Below are positions 1-5,209 of a stretch of DNA of 6,055 nt, piece by piece. Position 1 is the first letter of the stretch; every line of letters starts with the position of its first letter. The notes beneath the pieces were generated by a model that searched no databases, was not told the DNA's origin, and was given only the letters and a program-made list of their open reading frames with translations. This DNA comes from Candidatus Iainarchaeum sp. (GTDB lineage Archaea; Iainarchaeota; Iainarchaeia; Iainarchaeales; DTGL01): contig JAFCFP010000056.1 of the NCBI GenBank assembly GCA_017608575.1, positions 1-6,055 of the forward strand, read 5' to 3'. The translations under genes were made by a program, and so were the position numbers.

Positions 1-33
1 AACAGACGATGACTATTATTCATTTGATTTAAA
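1..33 (+). repeat. 33-bp perfect direct repeat, copy 1
   Basis: Bases 1-33 are identical to bases 292-324, an offset of 291 nt (97 codons), so both copies are read in the same frame as T-D-D-D-Y-Y-S-F-D-L-(K/N). The sequences diverge immediately after the copies end. The left limit of this copy is unknown because the window starts inside or at it. Confidence 0.9.
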
Positions 34-403
34 AGAAGGTTATGTTTACCCCAATGTGGTTTGTGGAAACATCCTTGACCTGCAAACAGGAGAAATAGGA
101 GGGCATTGCGTTATTGCTTTAACAAAAAACCAAATCAAGTCAACTATGGGCATTTACAAAGAATTAAATGGCGCCCCATTAATCGAACCACAAGACGGGT
201 CTTTCATGGGGTATATTAATAGTGACTCCCTTATTTTCATCAACGAAAACGGAGATAATACATTTGGTGAATCCCAAATTTATTGGGTGATAACAGACGA
301 TGACTATTATTCATTTGATTTAAATGAATACAAGTGGACAAGCTATCACTATTACTTAGAGAAAATACAAAAACAAAAAGAAAAACTAACCTCCTTAAAA
401 TAA
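2..403 (+). CDS. 3' end of a gene for a possible transglutaminase-like (cysteine-protease fold) protein
   Basis: The reading frame is open from base 2 and ends at TAA 401-403, giving 133 residues of C-terminus; the true start lies left of the window. The in-frame GTG at 56 is probably internal, because coding-like sequence continues upstream of it. Visible features are V-V-C-G-N near residues 19-23, G-G-H-C at 33-36, and P-L-I-E-P-Q-D-G at 59-66. In transglutaminase-like folds the catalytic His often follows two small residues, and an acidic residue comes about 20-30 residues later in a 'WYLIDP' type strand, so H35 and E62 are candidates. The catalytic Cys would lie upstream, outside the window. 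This assignment is a pattern judgement, not a firm family match. The tail (residues 112-133) is Lys-rich and probably helical. The decapeptide beginning T-D-D-D-Y-Y-S-F-D-L occurs twice, at residues 1-10 and 98-107, encoded by a perfect nucleotide repeat. No membrane segment is visible in this part. Confidence 0.6.
   Translation, partial: TDDDYYSFDLKEGYVYPNVVCGNILDLQTGEIGGHCVIALTKNQIKSTMGIYKELNGAPLIEPQDGSFMGYINSDSLIFINENGDNTFGESQIYWVITDDDYYSFDLNEYKWTSYHYYLEKIQKQKEKLTSLK
292..324 (+). repeat. 33-bp perfect direct repeat, copy 2
   Basis: This is the second copy of the repeat at 1-33. It encodes residues 98-107 of the truncated protein, just before its Lys-rich C-terminal tail. Confidence 0.9.
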
Positions 404-454
404 CCCTTTTACGCTTTTTCTTGGGTGTTTTTATTGGTGTGGCGTGTGGTTTGC

Positions 455-470
455 GAATTCTTCGGAATTC
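455..470. other. Perfect hairpin with a cUUCGg tetraloop
   Basis: GAATTC-TTCG-GAATTC forms a 6-bp perfect stem closed by C(UUCG)G, the exceptionally stable RNA tetraloop class. It lies 52 nt after the stop of the left-edge gene. No T-tract follows directly (the next is 523-529), so it is not a classic bacterial terminator. It could stabilise the 3' end of the upstream mRNA. On the complementary strand the loop would be CGAA with a C-G closing pair changed, so any loop-specific stability argues for a plus-strand transcript. Confidence 0.55.
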
Positions 471-510
471 AACTAACTCTCTTAGCAGTAACATCAGTGC
501 CGCTTTTGCG

Positions 511-519
511 ATATAATTT
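511..519 (+). promoter_or_regulatory. Candidate TATA box for the first lipoprotein gene
   Basis: ATATAATTT lies about 45-53 bases before the ATG at 564. With archaeal spacing (start about 25 nt downstream of the box) transcription would begin near 538-542, leaving a short leader that contains the ribosome-binding site at 547-553. The T7 tract at 523-529 next to it could instead or also end transcripts of the upstream gene. Confidence 0.35.
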
Positions 520-546
520 TAATTTTTTTGCAGGCGGAAAAGCTTT

Positions 547-553
547 AGGTGGG
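547..553 (+). promoter_or_regulatory. Ribosome-binding site that selects the ATG at 564
   Basis: AGGTGGG resembles the archaeal Shine-Dalgarno AGGTGA and ends 10 nt before the ATG at 564. It overlaps the alternative in-frame GTG at 549, so it argues for the ATG as the true start. Confidence 0.5.
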
Positions 554-563
554 TAATACTTTT

Positions 564-1841
564 ATGAAAAAAGACAGGTTTGGATTACTGATTGTTCTAA
601 TGTTTTTAGCATTAAGCATTTTCCTGCTTGGTTGCACTGGCGAGACTGGATCAGTTAAAGAAAAAGATAAAAGTGTTACAACTGCCTCGCAAGGGTTTAC
701 TCCCTATAAGGTTTGTCCAGACGGAGCCAAGGTATCAGTGGAAGATAAGTGCCCTAAAGGAACAGAAACTGCGACAACGCTTGTACCACAAACCACCAAT
801 AAAGGGACACCTAGCGAAGCACCCTCGCAAACACCCACTAATACGCCTATGCAGACATCTGAAGTTGCAGGAATGATTATTGGAAACAAAGATATTGAGA
901 CCAGAAATTTTCAATTTCACTTTAAGAGAGTTGCAACCAGAGACTTTGGCACTTTTCAGTTGGCAAGACCAAAGGGCAAATTTGTAATCTTTTACTTAAC
1001 CGTCAAGAATGTTTCAAAAGAGAAGCAAGAAATATATCCAAGCGATTTTATTTTAATTGACGCTAATGCCAACAAATATGAAGGAGAAGACGTTGGTTGT
1101 GGAGAAACTTTGTGGGTGAAAATTAACCCACAATTCAGCACTGAATTTTGTTTCAATTTTGATGTTCCCAAAGAAACAACTTTCTTCACTTTAAACTACA
1201 AAGATGAAAAAATGTTTGACATAGAACTTGCAAGCGGATCAGTTAAAGAAAAAGATAAAAGTGTTACAACTGCCTCACCTACACCCACGCCCTACAAAGT
1301 CTGCCCAAATGGCACCAAGATTGCAGTGGACGAAAAATGCCCAAGCGAAGAAGAAACTGCAGCAACGCCCGTGCCAACGACCACACCAACACCTGAAACA
1401 ACACCTCCTGCAAATGTTGAAAATGTTGAGAATGGAAAAATTGGCACAACCTATGAGATAAACTACCTTAATGCAAAATATGAGGTTACATTGAAGGAAG
1501 CTGAATTCGCTGAATCACAAAGCGAGTTTTTTGACAAATATTACCTGATGGCTTTTTTTGAAATAAAAAACGTGGGCGATGAAAGCGAGTACTTTTCACC
1601 AGACATCTACTTTGTGGACAAAAGCCAAGAAAAATACGACAGAACAATAGCCATTGATGTAGGTGACAAGTATTCCAAAACAATGGACTTTCTCAAAAAA
1701 TTATCCCCAAACACCAAGATGAGTGGATGGGTGGCAATCGAAGTCCCAAAAGGAACCAGTTCTGGTAACCTGTTCTACGAATACTCAAACCCACTACTAA
1801 ACAAAAAACCCAAGTACATAAAATACACAATAACTGGATAA
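564..1841 (+). CDS. Lipoprotein with duplicated Cys-motif/Thr-Pro-linker/DUF4352-like units
   Basis: This is a 425-residue protein, probably lipid-anchored outside the cell. The N-terminus has Lys-Lys-Asp-Arg, a hydrophobic core and lipobox L-L-G-C with the lipidated Cys at residue 24. ATG 564 was chosen over GTG 549 because it gives a standard signal peptide and a ribosome-binding site. The mature part consists of two units about 196 residues apart. Each starts with G-S-V-K-E-K-D-K-S-V-T-T-A-S (29-42 and 225-238), continues with Y-K-V-C-P-x-G and K-C-P (C51/C63 and C247/C259, both C-x11-C), then a Thr/Pro-rich linker, then a beta-rich domain (about 103-223 and 285-415). The second domain fits the DUF4352 pattern well: a 'FEIKNVGDESE' strand for conserved V-K-N-x-G, 'IYFVDKSQEKY', and 'MSGWVAIEVPKG' near the end. 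DUF4352 domains are extracytoplasmic immunoglobulin-like domains of unclear role. Domain 1 has two extra Cys (D-V-G-C-G and T-E-F-C-F) that could pair. No enzymatic motif is visible; a structural or ligand-binding surface role is inferred. Confidence 0.88.
   Translation: MKKDRFGLLIVLMFLALSIFLLGCTGETGSVKEKDKSVTTASQGFTPYKVCPDGAKVSVEDKCPKGTETATTLVPQTTNKGTPSEAPSQTPTNTPMQTSEVAGMIIGNKDIETRNFQFHFKRVATRDFGTFQLARPKGKFVIFYLTVKNVSKEKQEIYPSDFILIDANANKYEGEDVGCGETLWVKINPQFSTEFCFNFDVPKETTFFTLNYKDEKMFDIELASGSVKEKDKSVTTASPTPTPYKVCPNGTKIAVDEKCPSEEETAATPVPTTTPTPETTPPANVENVENGKIGTTYEINYLNAKYEVTLKEAEFAESQSEFFDKYYLMAFFEIKNVGDESEYFSPDIYFVDKSQEKYDRTIAIDVGDKYSKTMDFLKKLSPNTKMSGWVAIEVPKGTSSGNLFYEYSNPLLNKKPKYIKYTITG
648..688 (+). 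repeat. 41-bp perfect direct repeat, copy 1
   Basis: Bases 648-688 are identical to 1236-1276, an offset of 588 nt (196 codons, in frame). The copy encodes the stalk just after the lipidated Cys. Confidence 0.92.
1236..1276 (+). repeat. 41-bp perfect direct repeat, copy 2
   Basis: This is the second copy of the repeat at 648-688 and marks the start of the second unit of the lipoprotein. The sequence that follows (C-P-N-G-T-K-I-A-V-D-E-K-C-P) is clearly homologous to the first unit but diverged. Confidence 0.92.
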
Positions 1842-2228
1842 ACCAATGAATGTTGAAAGGTATGTCTTTGTTCGATAAAAGTTTGATTGCTAATACTGTT
1901 GGAATGAATGAAGGGAGTTATTGTTCGTTGCCCAGCTACTTATTTTGGCGGCATTTTGGATAAAGCTGTGAGTAAGTGAATAAAACTTAAAATCAAACTT
2001 TTTAAGAAGTTGTCATCTAAGGAAAAAATTTTTTAGTATACAAGAAACAAGGATGCTCACTTTTGTGTCACTCCTTTTCAACGATGTCTCCTATTGGAGG
2101 ATTTTGACTGAGCTCCAAAAACTTAGAAAAGCTAAGTATTAACGTAGAGTTACATGCTCTTCACAACAATACTCTCTCCATAGTTTACATTTTACAAGGC
2201 AATTGAAAGAAAGGGAAGTGGAAGAATT
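1842..2228. other. Gene-free stretch between convergent genes
   Basis: No convincing gene is visible in these 387 bases. The longest local frames are 1862-1963 (+, 33 codons), 1908-1979 (+, 23 codons) and 2053-2142 (+, 29 codons); none has a well-placed ribosome-binding site, though the first two have protein-like composition and may be decayed coding sequence. Structural elements include a 12-bp inverted repeat (1877-1888 with 1991-2002), a 7-bp hairpin (1986-1992 with 2000-2006), an A6T6 palindrome (2023-2034), a 4-bp hairpin CTCC/GGAG (2088-2091 with 2096-2099) and a 6-bp hairpin ACTTAG/CTAAGT (2121-2126 with 2132-2137). I see no tRNA and no C/D box pair. Confidence 0.6.
2023..2034. terminator. 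A6T6 palindrome, possible bidirectional terminator
   Basis: AAAAAATTTTTT gives a T6 tract on both strands. It sits between the convergent lipoprotein gene (stop at 1841) and the minus-strand operon (stop at 2229). Archaeal termination often needs only a U-tract, so it could end transcripts from either side. It is about 190 nt from either gene, so this is tentative. Confidence 0.3.
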
Positions 2229-2846
2229 TTATCCCCTTTGTTTTAATTCGATTTGTGCTTCTGTTATTTTTTTGTTTATTAATGGCAAGAGAGTGTTAAC
2301 TAGTGCTTTTTTTGTGTCAGCCAATGTCTTGTTTGTTTCCCGCAAAAAAGAGTCTTCAATTCTTTTGTCAATTTTTATGCCTTTTTTTCTCCATTTTTTA
2401 AGTTCAACTTGTTTAAGGCTTGGAGTCATTTGTTCTTGTTTTTTTAGTTCACGTTCAATTTCCAACAAACAATGCTTGAATTCTGCAAGAAATGCGAGCC
2501 GAACATTAGGTGGCCATTCCTTTCTTTTTTCATAAAACAATTCAAAATGTTTTGAAATTGCTTCAACGAGTTGTTGTTTTTCTTTAAACAAAGACGCAGA
2601 CCTTACAGGCATTGAAATAATGCCCAATGCCTTCATTTCATTCAATGCCCGTTGTTTTATTAATACAGTCATTCTTTTTTCAATCCATTCCAAAAAACTT
2701 GGCACCAAATCATTTCTTGCAGTTTCCCTTGCAAGGCTCTCAACTCTGGCTTCCCTCATTGTTGGTTCAAGTCGTTGCATGAACCTTTCAAGCCGTTTCC
2801 TTCGCTCTGGTTTTTCTCCAAATGGTTTTTTTGGCGGTCTACGCAT
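2229..2846 (-). CDS. Basic, all-helical protein of unknown function (second gene of the minus-strand operon)
   Basis: I do not recognise a named family. From the ATG at 2846 the product is 205 residues. The N-terminus is strongly basic and Pro-containing (M-R-R-P-P-K-K-P-F-G-E-K, then R-R-K-R-L). The rest is predicted helical and rich in Lys, Glu and Arg, with no signal peptide, membrane segment or catalytic motif. Residues 111-120 read W-P-P-N-V-R-L-A-F-L between two amphipathic helices; the same layout occurs three times in the product of the upstream gene, so the two look like distant paralogues. An in-frame GTG at 2915 would add 23 residues and overlap the preceding stop by 8 nt. I prefer the ATG because the basic N-terminus then matches that of the paralogue, but coupling through the GTG is possible. 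A cytoplasmic role, perhaps binding nucleic acid through the basic tail, is inference only. Confidence 0.72.
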   Translation of the reverse strand: MRRPPKKPFGEKPERRKRLERFMQRLEPTMREARVESLARETARNDLVPSFLEWIEKRMTVLIKQRALNEMKALGIISMPVRSASLFKEKQQLVEAISKHFELFYEKRKEWPPNVRLAFLAEFKHCLLEIERELKKQEQMTPSLKQVELKKWRKKGIKIDKRIEDSFLRETNKTLADTKKALVNTLLPLINKKITEAQIELKQRG

Positions 2847-2907
2847 ATGCAAATAAAGCATGCCAGAAATAAAAGCTTTATTGTTGGTTGTTTTTTCATT
2901 TTTATTG

Positions 2908-3867
2908 TTATGCACGAGGAGAGTGAAGCATTCTGAGTTCTTTTTTTGCTTTAATGCTAAGCCTTTGAATGGCGTCCAATAAATTGCTTGAAATTAAGTC
3001 AAGATATTTTGCTTCCTTTGTTTCCGGTGTTATTTCTATCATGTCAGTAATGAATGATTTTGATTTTGTTGTTGACTTTTCAAAGATTTTGGCAAATCTA
3101 AGCACTTCCCTTAAAAAAAGCTCTCTTTGCTTTTTTGGAACCGTGTGATATAGTTCTTCAAATCTTTCAACTAAAAGGTTTTTTATTTGTTCAATTTGCT
3201 TTTCTCGTTTTCTGCGAAAAAGTTTTGCTGTCAATTTTCCAGTAGGAAATTCAAATAATGAATTTACTAAACGTGCGTTTAAATAATTTAGTGTTCCAGA
3301 GAACGCTCTAAAAATGCTTGAAGTCGAAAAAGGACCAATTGAGTGAAAATGTCTTTCTTGTTTTGGAAGTTCACTGAACAAGTTTAAACATTTTTCTTTA
3401 ATGGTTTTTGAACTTTCACTTAAAATTTCTATCACTATTTTGAATGTTTGTTCTTCTAAGGGTCTTATTTTTTCATGGCCAGTTTTTGGTTTTTTATAAA
3501 GCACTACAAAGTTAATTTCCAAGTTGTCCATAAAAGAATAAGTTAAAGCTAGAAAACGAGCTCTTTCATGTGGTGGCAGTAAATTTATTTTTTTTAAAAT
3601 AAAAGAATACAGTGCTTTGTTGAATTTTTGCCTTGCTCTTTTTATACTGGTGTCATTTTTAAGCAATAAATCATGCTTTAAAACAAAAAAAGAATTTGAT
3701 TCTTGGCTTAATTCTCCAAAGGCCTGTGCAAAAAACGTGCCAATTTCTGGCAAGAAATCCTTTGATGATTGCTTTTTAGTCATTTTTTTTATGACTTTCC
3801 GCCTTCGCTTGCCTGAAAGAGAACGCATTCTTTCATTCCGTGAAGGGCGCTTTCCCCTTGCAGCCAT
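2908..3867 (-). CDS. Basic helical-repeat protein of unknown function (first gene of the minus-strand operon)
   Basis: I do not recognise a named family. The 319-residue product starts with a highly basic tail (residues 1-32, containing G-K-R-P-S-R and G-K-R-R-R-K-V-I-K-K) followed by predicted helices; there is no signal peptide or membrane segment. Three places share one pattern of hydrophobic helix, Pro, charged residues, Arg, then Phe-rich helix: P-P-H-E-R-A-R-F-L (98-106), L-P-K-Q-E-R-H-F (167-174) and V-P-K-K-Q-R-E-L-F-L (243-252), spaced about 70-76 residues apart. This suggests an internal helical repeat shared with the downstream gene. A longer frame reaches 3915, but it begins with TTG, adds a Cys/Phe-rich extension and would abut the divergent gene with no room for promoters; the ATG at 3867, preceded by a GGGG run about 9 nt upstream, is preferred. 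The gene is followed by its presumed paralogue on the same strand, so both are probably one operon. It is divergent from the M23-like lipoprotein gene. Confidence 0.75.
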   Translation of the reverse strand: MAARGKRPSRNERMRSLSGKRRRKVIKKMTKKQSSKDFLPEIGTFFAQAFGELSQESNSFFVLKHDLLLKNDTSIKRARQKFNKALYSFILKKINLLPPHERARFLALTYSFMDNLEINFVVLYKKPKTGHEKIRPLEEQTFKIVIEILSESSKTIKEKCLNLFSELPKQERHFHSIGPFSTSSIFRAFSGTLNYLNARLVNSLFEFPTGKLTAKLFRRKREKQIEQIKNLLVERFEELYHTVPKKQRELFLREVLRFAKIFEKSTTKSKSFITDMIEITPETKEAKYLDLISSNLLDAIQRLSIKAKKELRMLHSPRA

Positions 3868-3904
3868 TAAAGAAAACCCCTTGCAAAAAAACACATGAGT
3901 TAAA

Positions 3905-3912
3905 CATAAATA
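3905..3912. promoter_or_regulatory. AT-rich box in the divergent promoter region
   Basis: CATAAATA (read TATTTATG on the other strand) is the best TATA-like element in the 69-bp gap 3868-3936. On the plus strand its centre lies about 28 nt before the ATG at 3937, the spacing expected for a leaderless archaeal transcript. On the minus strand it is about 40 nt from the ATG at 3867, leaving a leader of some 15 nt. One box may serve both directions, or separate boxes overlap. Confidence 0.3.
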
Positions 3913-3936
3913 CAAGCAATGAGTTTATATTTTAAA

Positions 3937-5151
3937 ATGCCTTCAAAAATAAAGAATTATTTTTTGCTGGCCATAGTTCTTTGCACTGCATTGCTTTTAA
4001 GTGGCTGCCTTGAACTACAAAAAACCCAAAACAATGCACCGCATTCTTATGTTAAACCAAGTCCCATTATTACGCCACGCACTCCTACACCAATTGAAAC
4101 GCAAAAAACTCCAACACCGAACCCGGTTCCCTCAATTCAAAAGCAAGACAATCAATTTGGGCTTGAAACTTGTTCTTCAGAGCAAGAATGCATGGCTTAC
4201 TGTGAAGAACATGAAGAAGAATGCCATCAATACTGCATTCAACACCCTGAAAGCAAGCCCTGCATTGAAATGGGAAAAGCTCACGGTTTTGAAGACGAAA
4301 ACGTGGAAATTCCAGGAAAATGCTCTGGTTGGCGTGAATGTGGAGCGTTTTGTTCAATGAACCCTGAAAGCTGTGATGAATTCTGTGCTGTAAACACGGC
4401 TAGTCCACTCTGCCAGGGAGGGCCAGGACAAGGTGAGCCATTAGGCAATCCACCTGTTTTAAAAATTTCAACAATGTTCATTGACCTTAACAAAATTAAA
4501 ATGATTTCAAAGTTCAGGAGCTGTCAAGGTCACTTGGTTGTGCCAGGAACAGGCGATGAACCAAGGTCAACAATGAAACACTACTTTAAAGTAAAACCAG
4601 AATTTGTAGGAACAAATGACAAAGTTGCAGTTTATGCTCCTTTTAAGGGATACATTTTTGACATTGCATTGGACAGGTGCCGTAGGCCAACAGGGCCATG
4701 TTATGGAGGAGGAGAAATTGGATTACTGCCAATTGAAAGCTTGGATAAGTTCAGGCCGGAGGACACTTGGTCTTTTTCAGTTATTCACATTAAACCACTT
4801 CCAAACCTTAAAGTAAACGACATAGTCGAAGAAGGTCAATTGATTGGATTTGGAGATTTTGTTGGAGGAGATGAAAGCTATAACACTGTTGACATTGTTA
4901 TTTCAAAGCATGCCACTCAACCAGTAATAATTGATGGTTACAGTTCGCCTTATAGTGCGCTTGATTCATTGTTCAATTACTTGGATGAAAATGTTTGGAA
5001 TGAATTCAAAGCACATGGCATTAAATCAAAAGAAGAACTCTTTTTTTCAAAAGAATACAGGCAAACTCATGAATGTCGTTATGAGGGAAGTGGTCCATAC
5101 TTTTGGTCAGGTTATCAAAATGATCCAAGTGAATGGATTGAACTCACATAA
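3937..5151 (+). CDS. Lipoprotein with two six-Cys modules and a degenerate M23-peptidase-like domain
   Basis: The product is 404 residues, anchored outside the cell. ATG 3937 gives a compact signal peptide (M-P-S-K-I-K-N-Y then a hydrophobic core) with lipobox L-L-S-G-C and lipidated Cys 24; an in-frame ATG at 3919 would add six residues. Next comes a Thr/Pro-rich stalk (about 39-66). Residues 79-159 hold two Cys modules with identical spacing, C-x5-C-x3-C-x6-C-x3-C-x8-C (Cys 79, 85, 89, 96, 100, 109 and 129, 135, 139, 146, 150, 159), probably disulfide-bonded helical hairpins. Residues about 180-335 resemble the M23 (LytM/lysostaphin) fold: V-Y-A-P-F-K-G-Y-I-F (232-241), then V-I-H-I-K-P-L (282-288) and V-N-D-I-V-E-E-G-Q-L-I-G (293-304), the hallmark 'VGDxVKxGQxIG' turn. 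The M23 zinc site appears lost: the first motif H-x-G-x-D reads H-Y-F-K-V (215-219), and the final H-x-H position reads D-I-V (319-321). A binding or scaffold role, not peptidoglycan hydrolysis, is inferred. The C-terminal 70 residues are not assigned. Confidence 0.88.
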   Translation: MPSKIKNYFLLAIVLCTALLLSGCLELQKTQNNAPHSYVKPSPIITPRTPTPIETQKTPTPNPVPSIQKQDNQFGLETCSSEQECMAYCEEHEEECHQYCIQHPESKPCIEMGKAHGFEDENVEIPGKCSGWRECGAFCSMNPESCDEFCAVNTASPLCQGGPGQGEPLGNPPVLKISTMFIDLNKIKMISKFRSCQGHLVVPGTGDEPRSTMKHYFKVKPEFVGTNDKVAVYAPFKGYIFDIALDRCRRPTGPCYGGGEIGLLPIESLDKFRPEDTWSFSVIHIKPLPNLKVNDIVEEGQLIGFGDFVGGDESYNTVDIVISKHATQPVIIDGYSSPYSALDSLFNYLDENVWNEFKAHGIKSKEELFFSKEYRQTHECRYEGSGPYFWSGYQNDPSEWIELT

Positions 5152-5161
5152 AAACCAGTGC

Positions 5162-5170
5162 TTTTTTTTT
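5162..5170 (+). terminator. T9 tract, probable terminator of the M23-like lipoprotein gene
   Basis: Nine consecutive T begin 10 nt after the TAA at 5149-5151, and a T6 run follows at 5187-5192. There is no stable hairpin before it. A U-tract alone is typical of archaeal termination, so this probably separates the lipoprotein transcript from hypF. Confidence 0.5.
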
Positions 5171-5209
5171 AGCAAGCTTTTAAGTGTTTTTTCAAAATTG
5201 AATTAATAT

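Noticed and set aside
240..494. Minus-strand frame of 84 codons with a basic N-terminal half and a TATA-like box about 20 nt before its ATG.
   Set aside because: Two thirds of it is antisense to the coding end of the left-edge gene, and that part has low-complexity, non-protein-like sequence. Without homologues it is best seen as a shadow.
334..516. Plus-strand frame of 60 codons covering the hairpin region, with a hydrophobic stretch.
   Set aside because: It starts inside the left-edge gene in another frame, has no ribosome-binding site and reads through the palindrome; the hydrophobic part follows from T-rich intergenic sequence.
549..563. GTG at 549 as start of the first lipoprotein.
   Set aside because: It adds five residues before a standard signal peptide and overlaps the best ribosome-binding sequence, which is correctly spaced for the ATG at 564.
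1877..2002. 12-bp inverted repeats as ends of a miniature transposable element.
   Set aside because: There are no flanking target-site duplications that I can see, the arms are AT-rich, and only one copy is present in the window.
1842..2228. tRNA, C/D box RNA or CRISPR in the longest gap.
   Set aside because: No T-arm GTTCGA-type motif with an acceptor stem, no proper C/D box pair, and no regularly spaced repeats were found.
2767..2904. Minus-strand frame starting M-K-K-Q-P-T-I-K-L-L-F-L that resembles a signal peptide, just after the stop of the first helical gene.
   Set aside because: It is only about 45 codons, runs out of frame through the start of the second helical gene, and loses any protein-like character after the first 20 residues.
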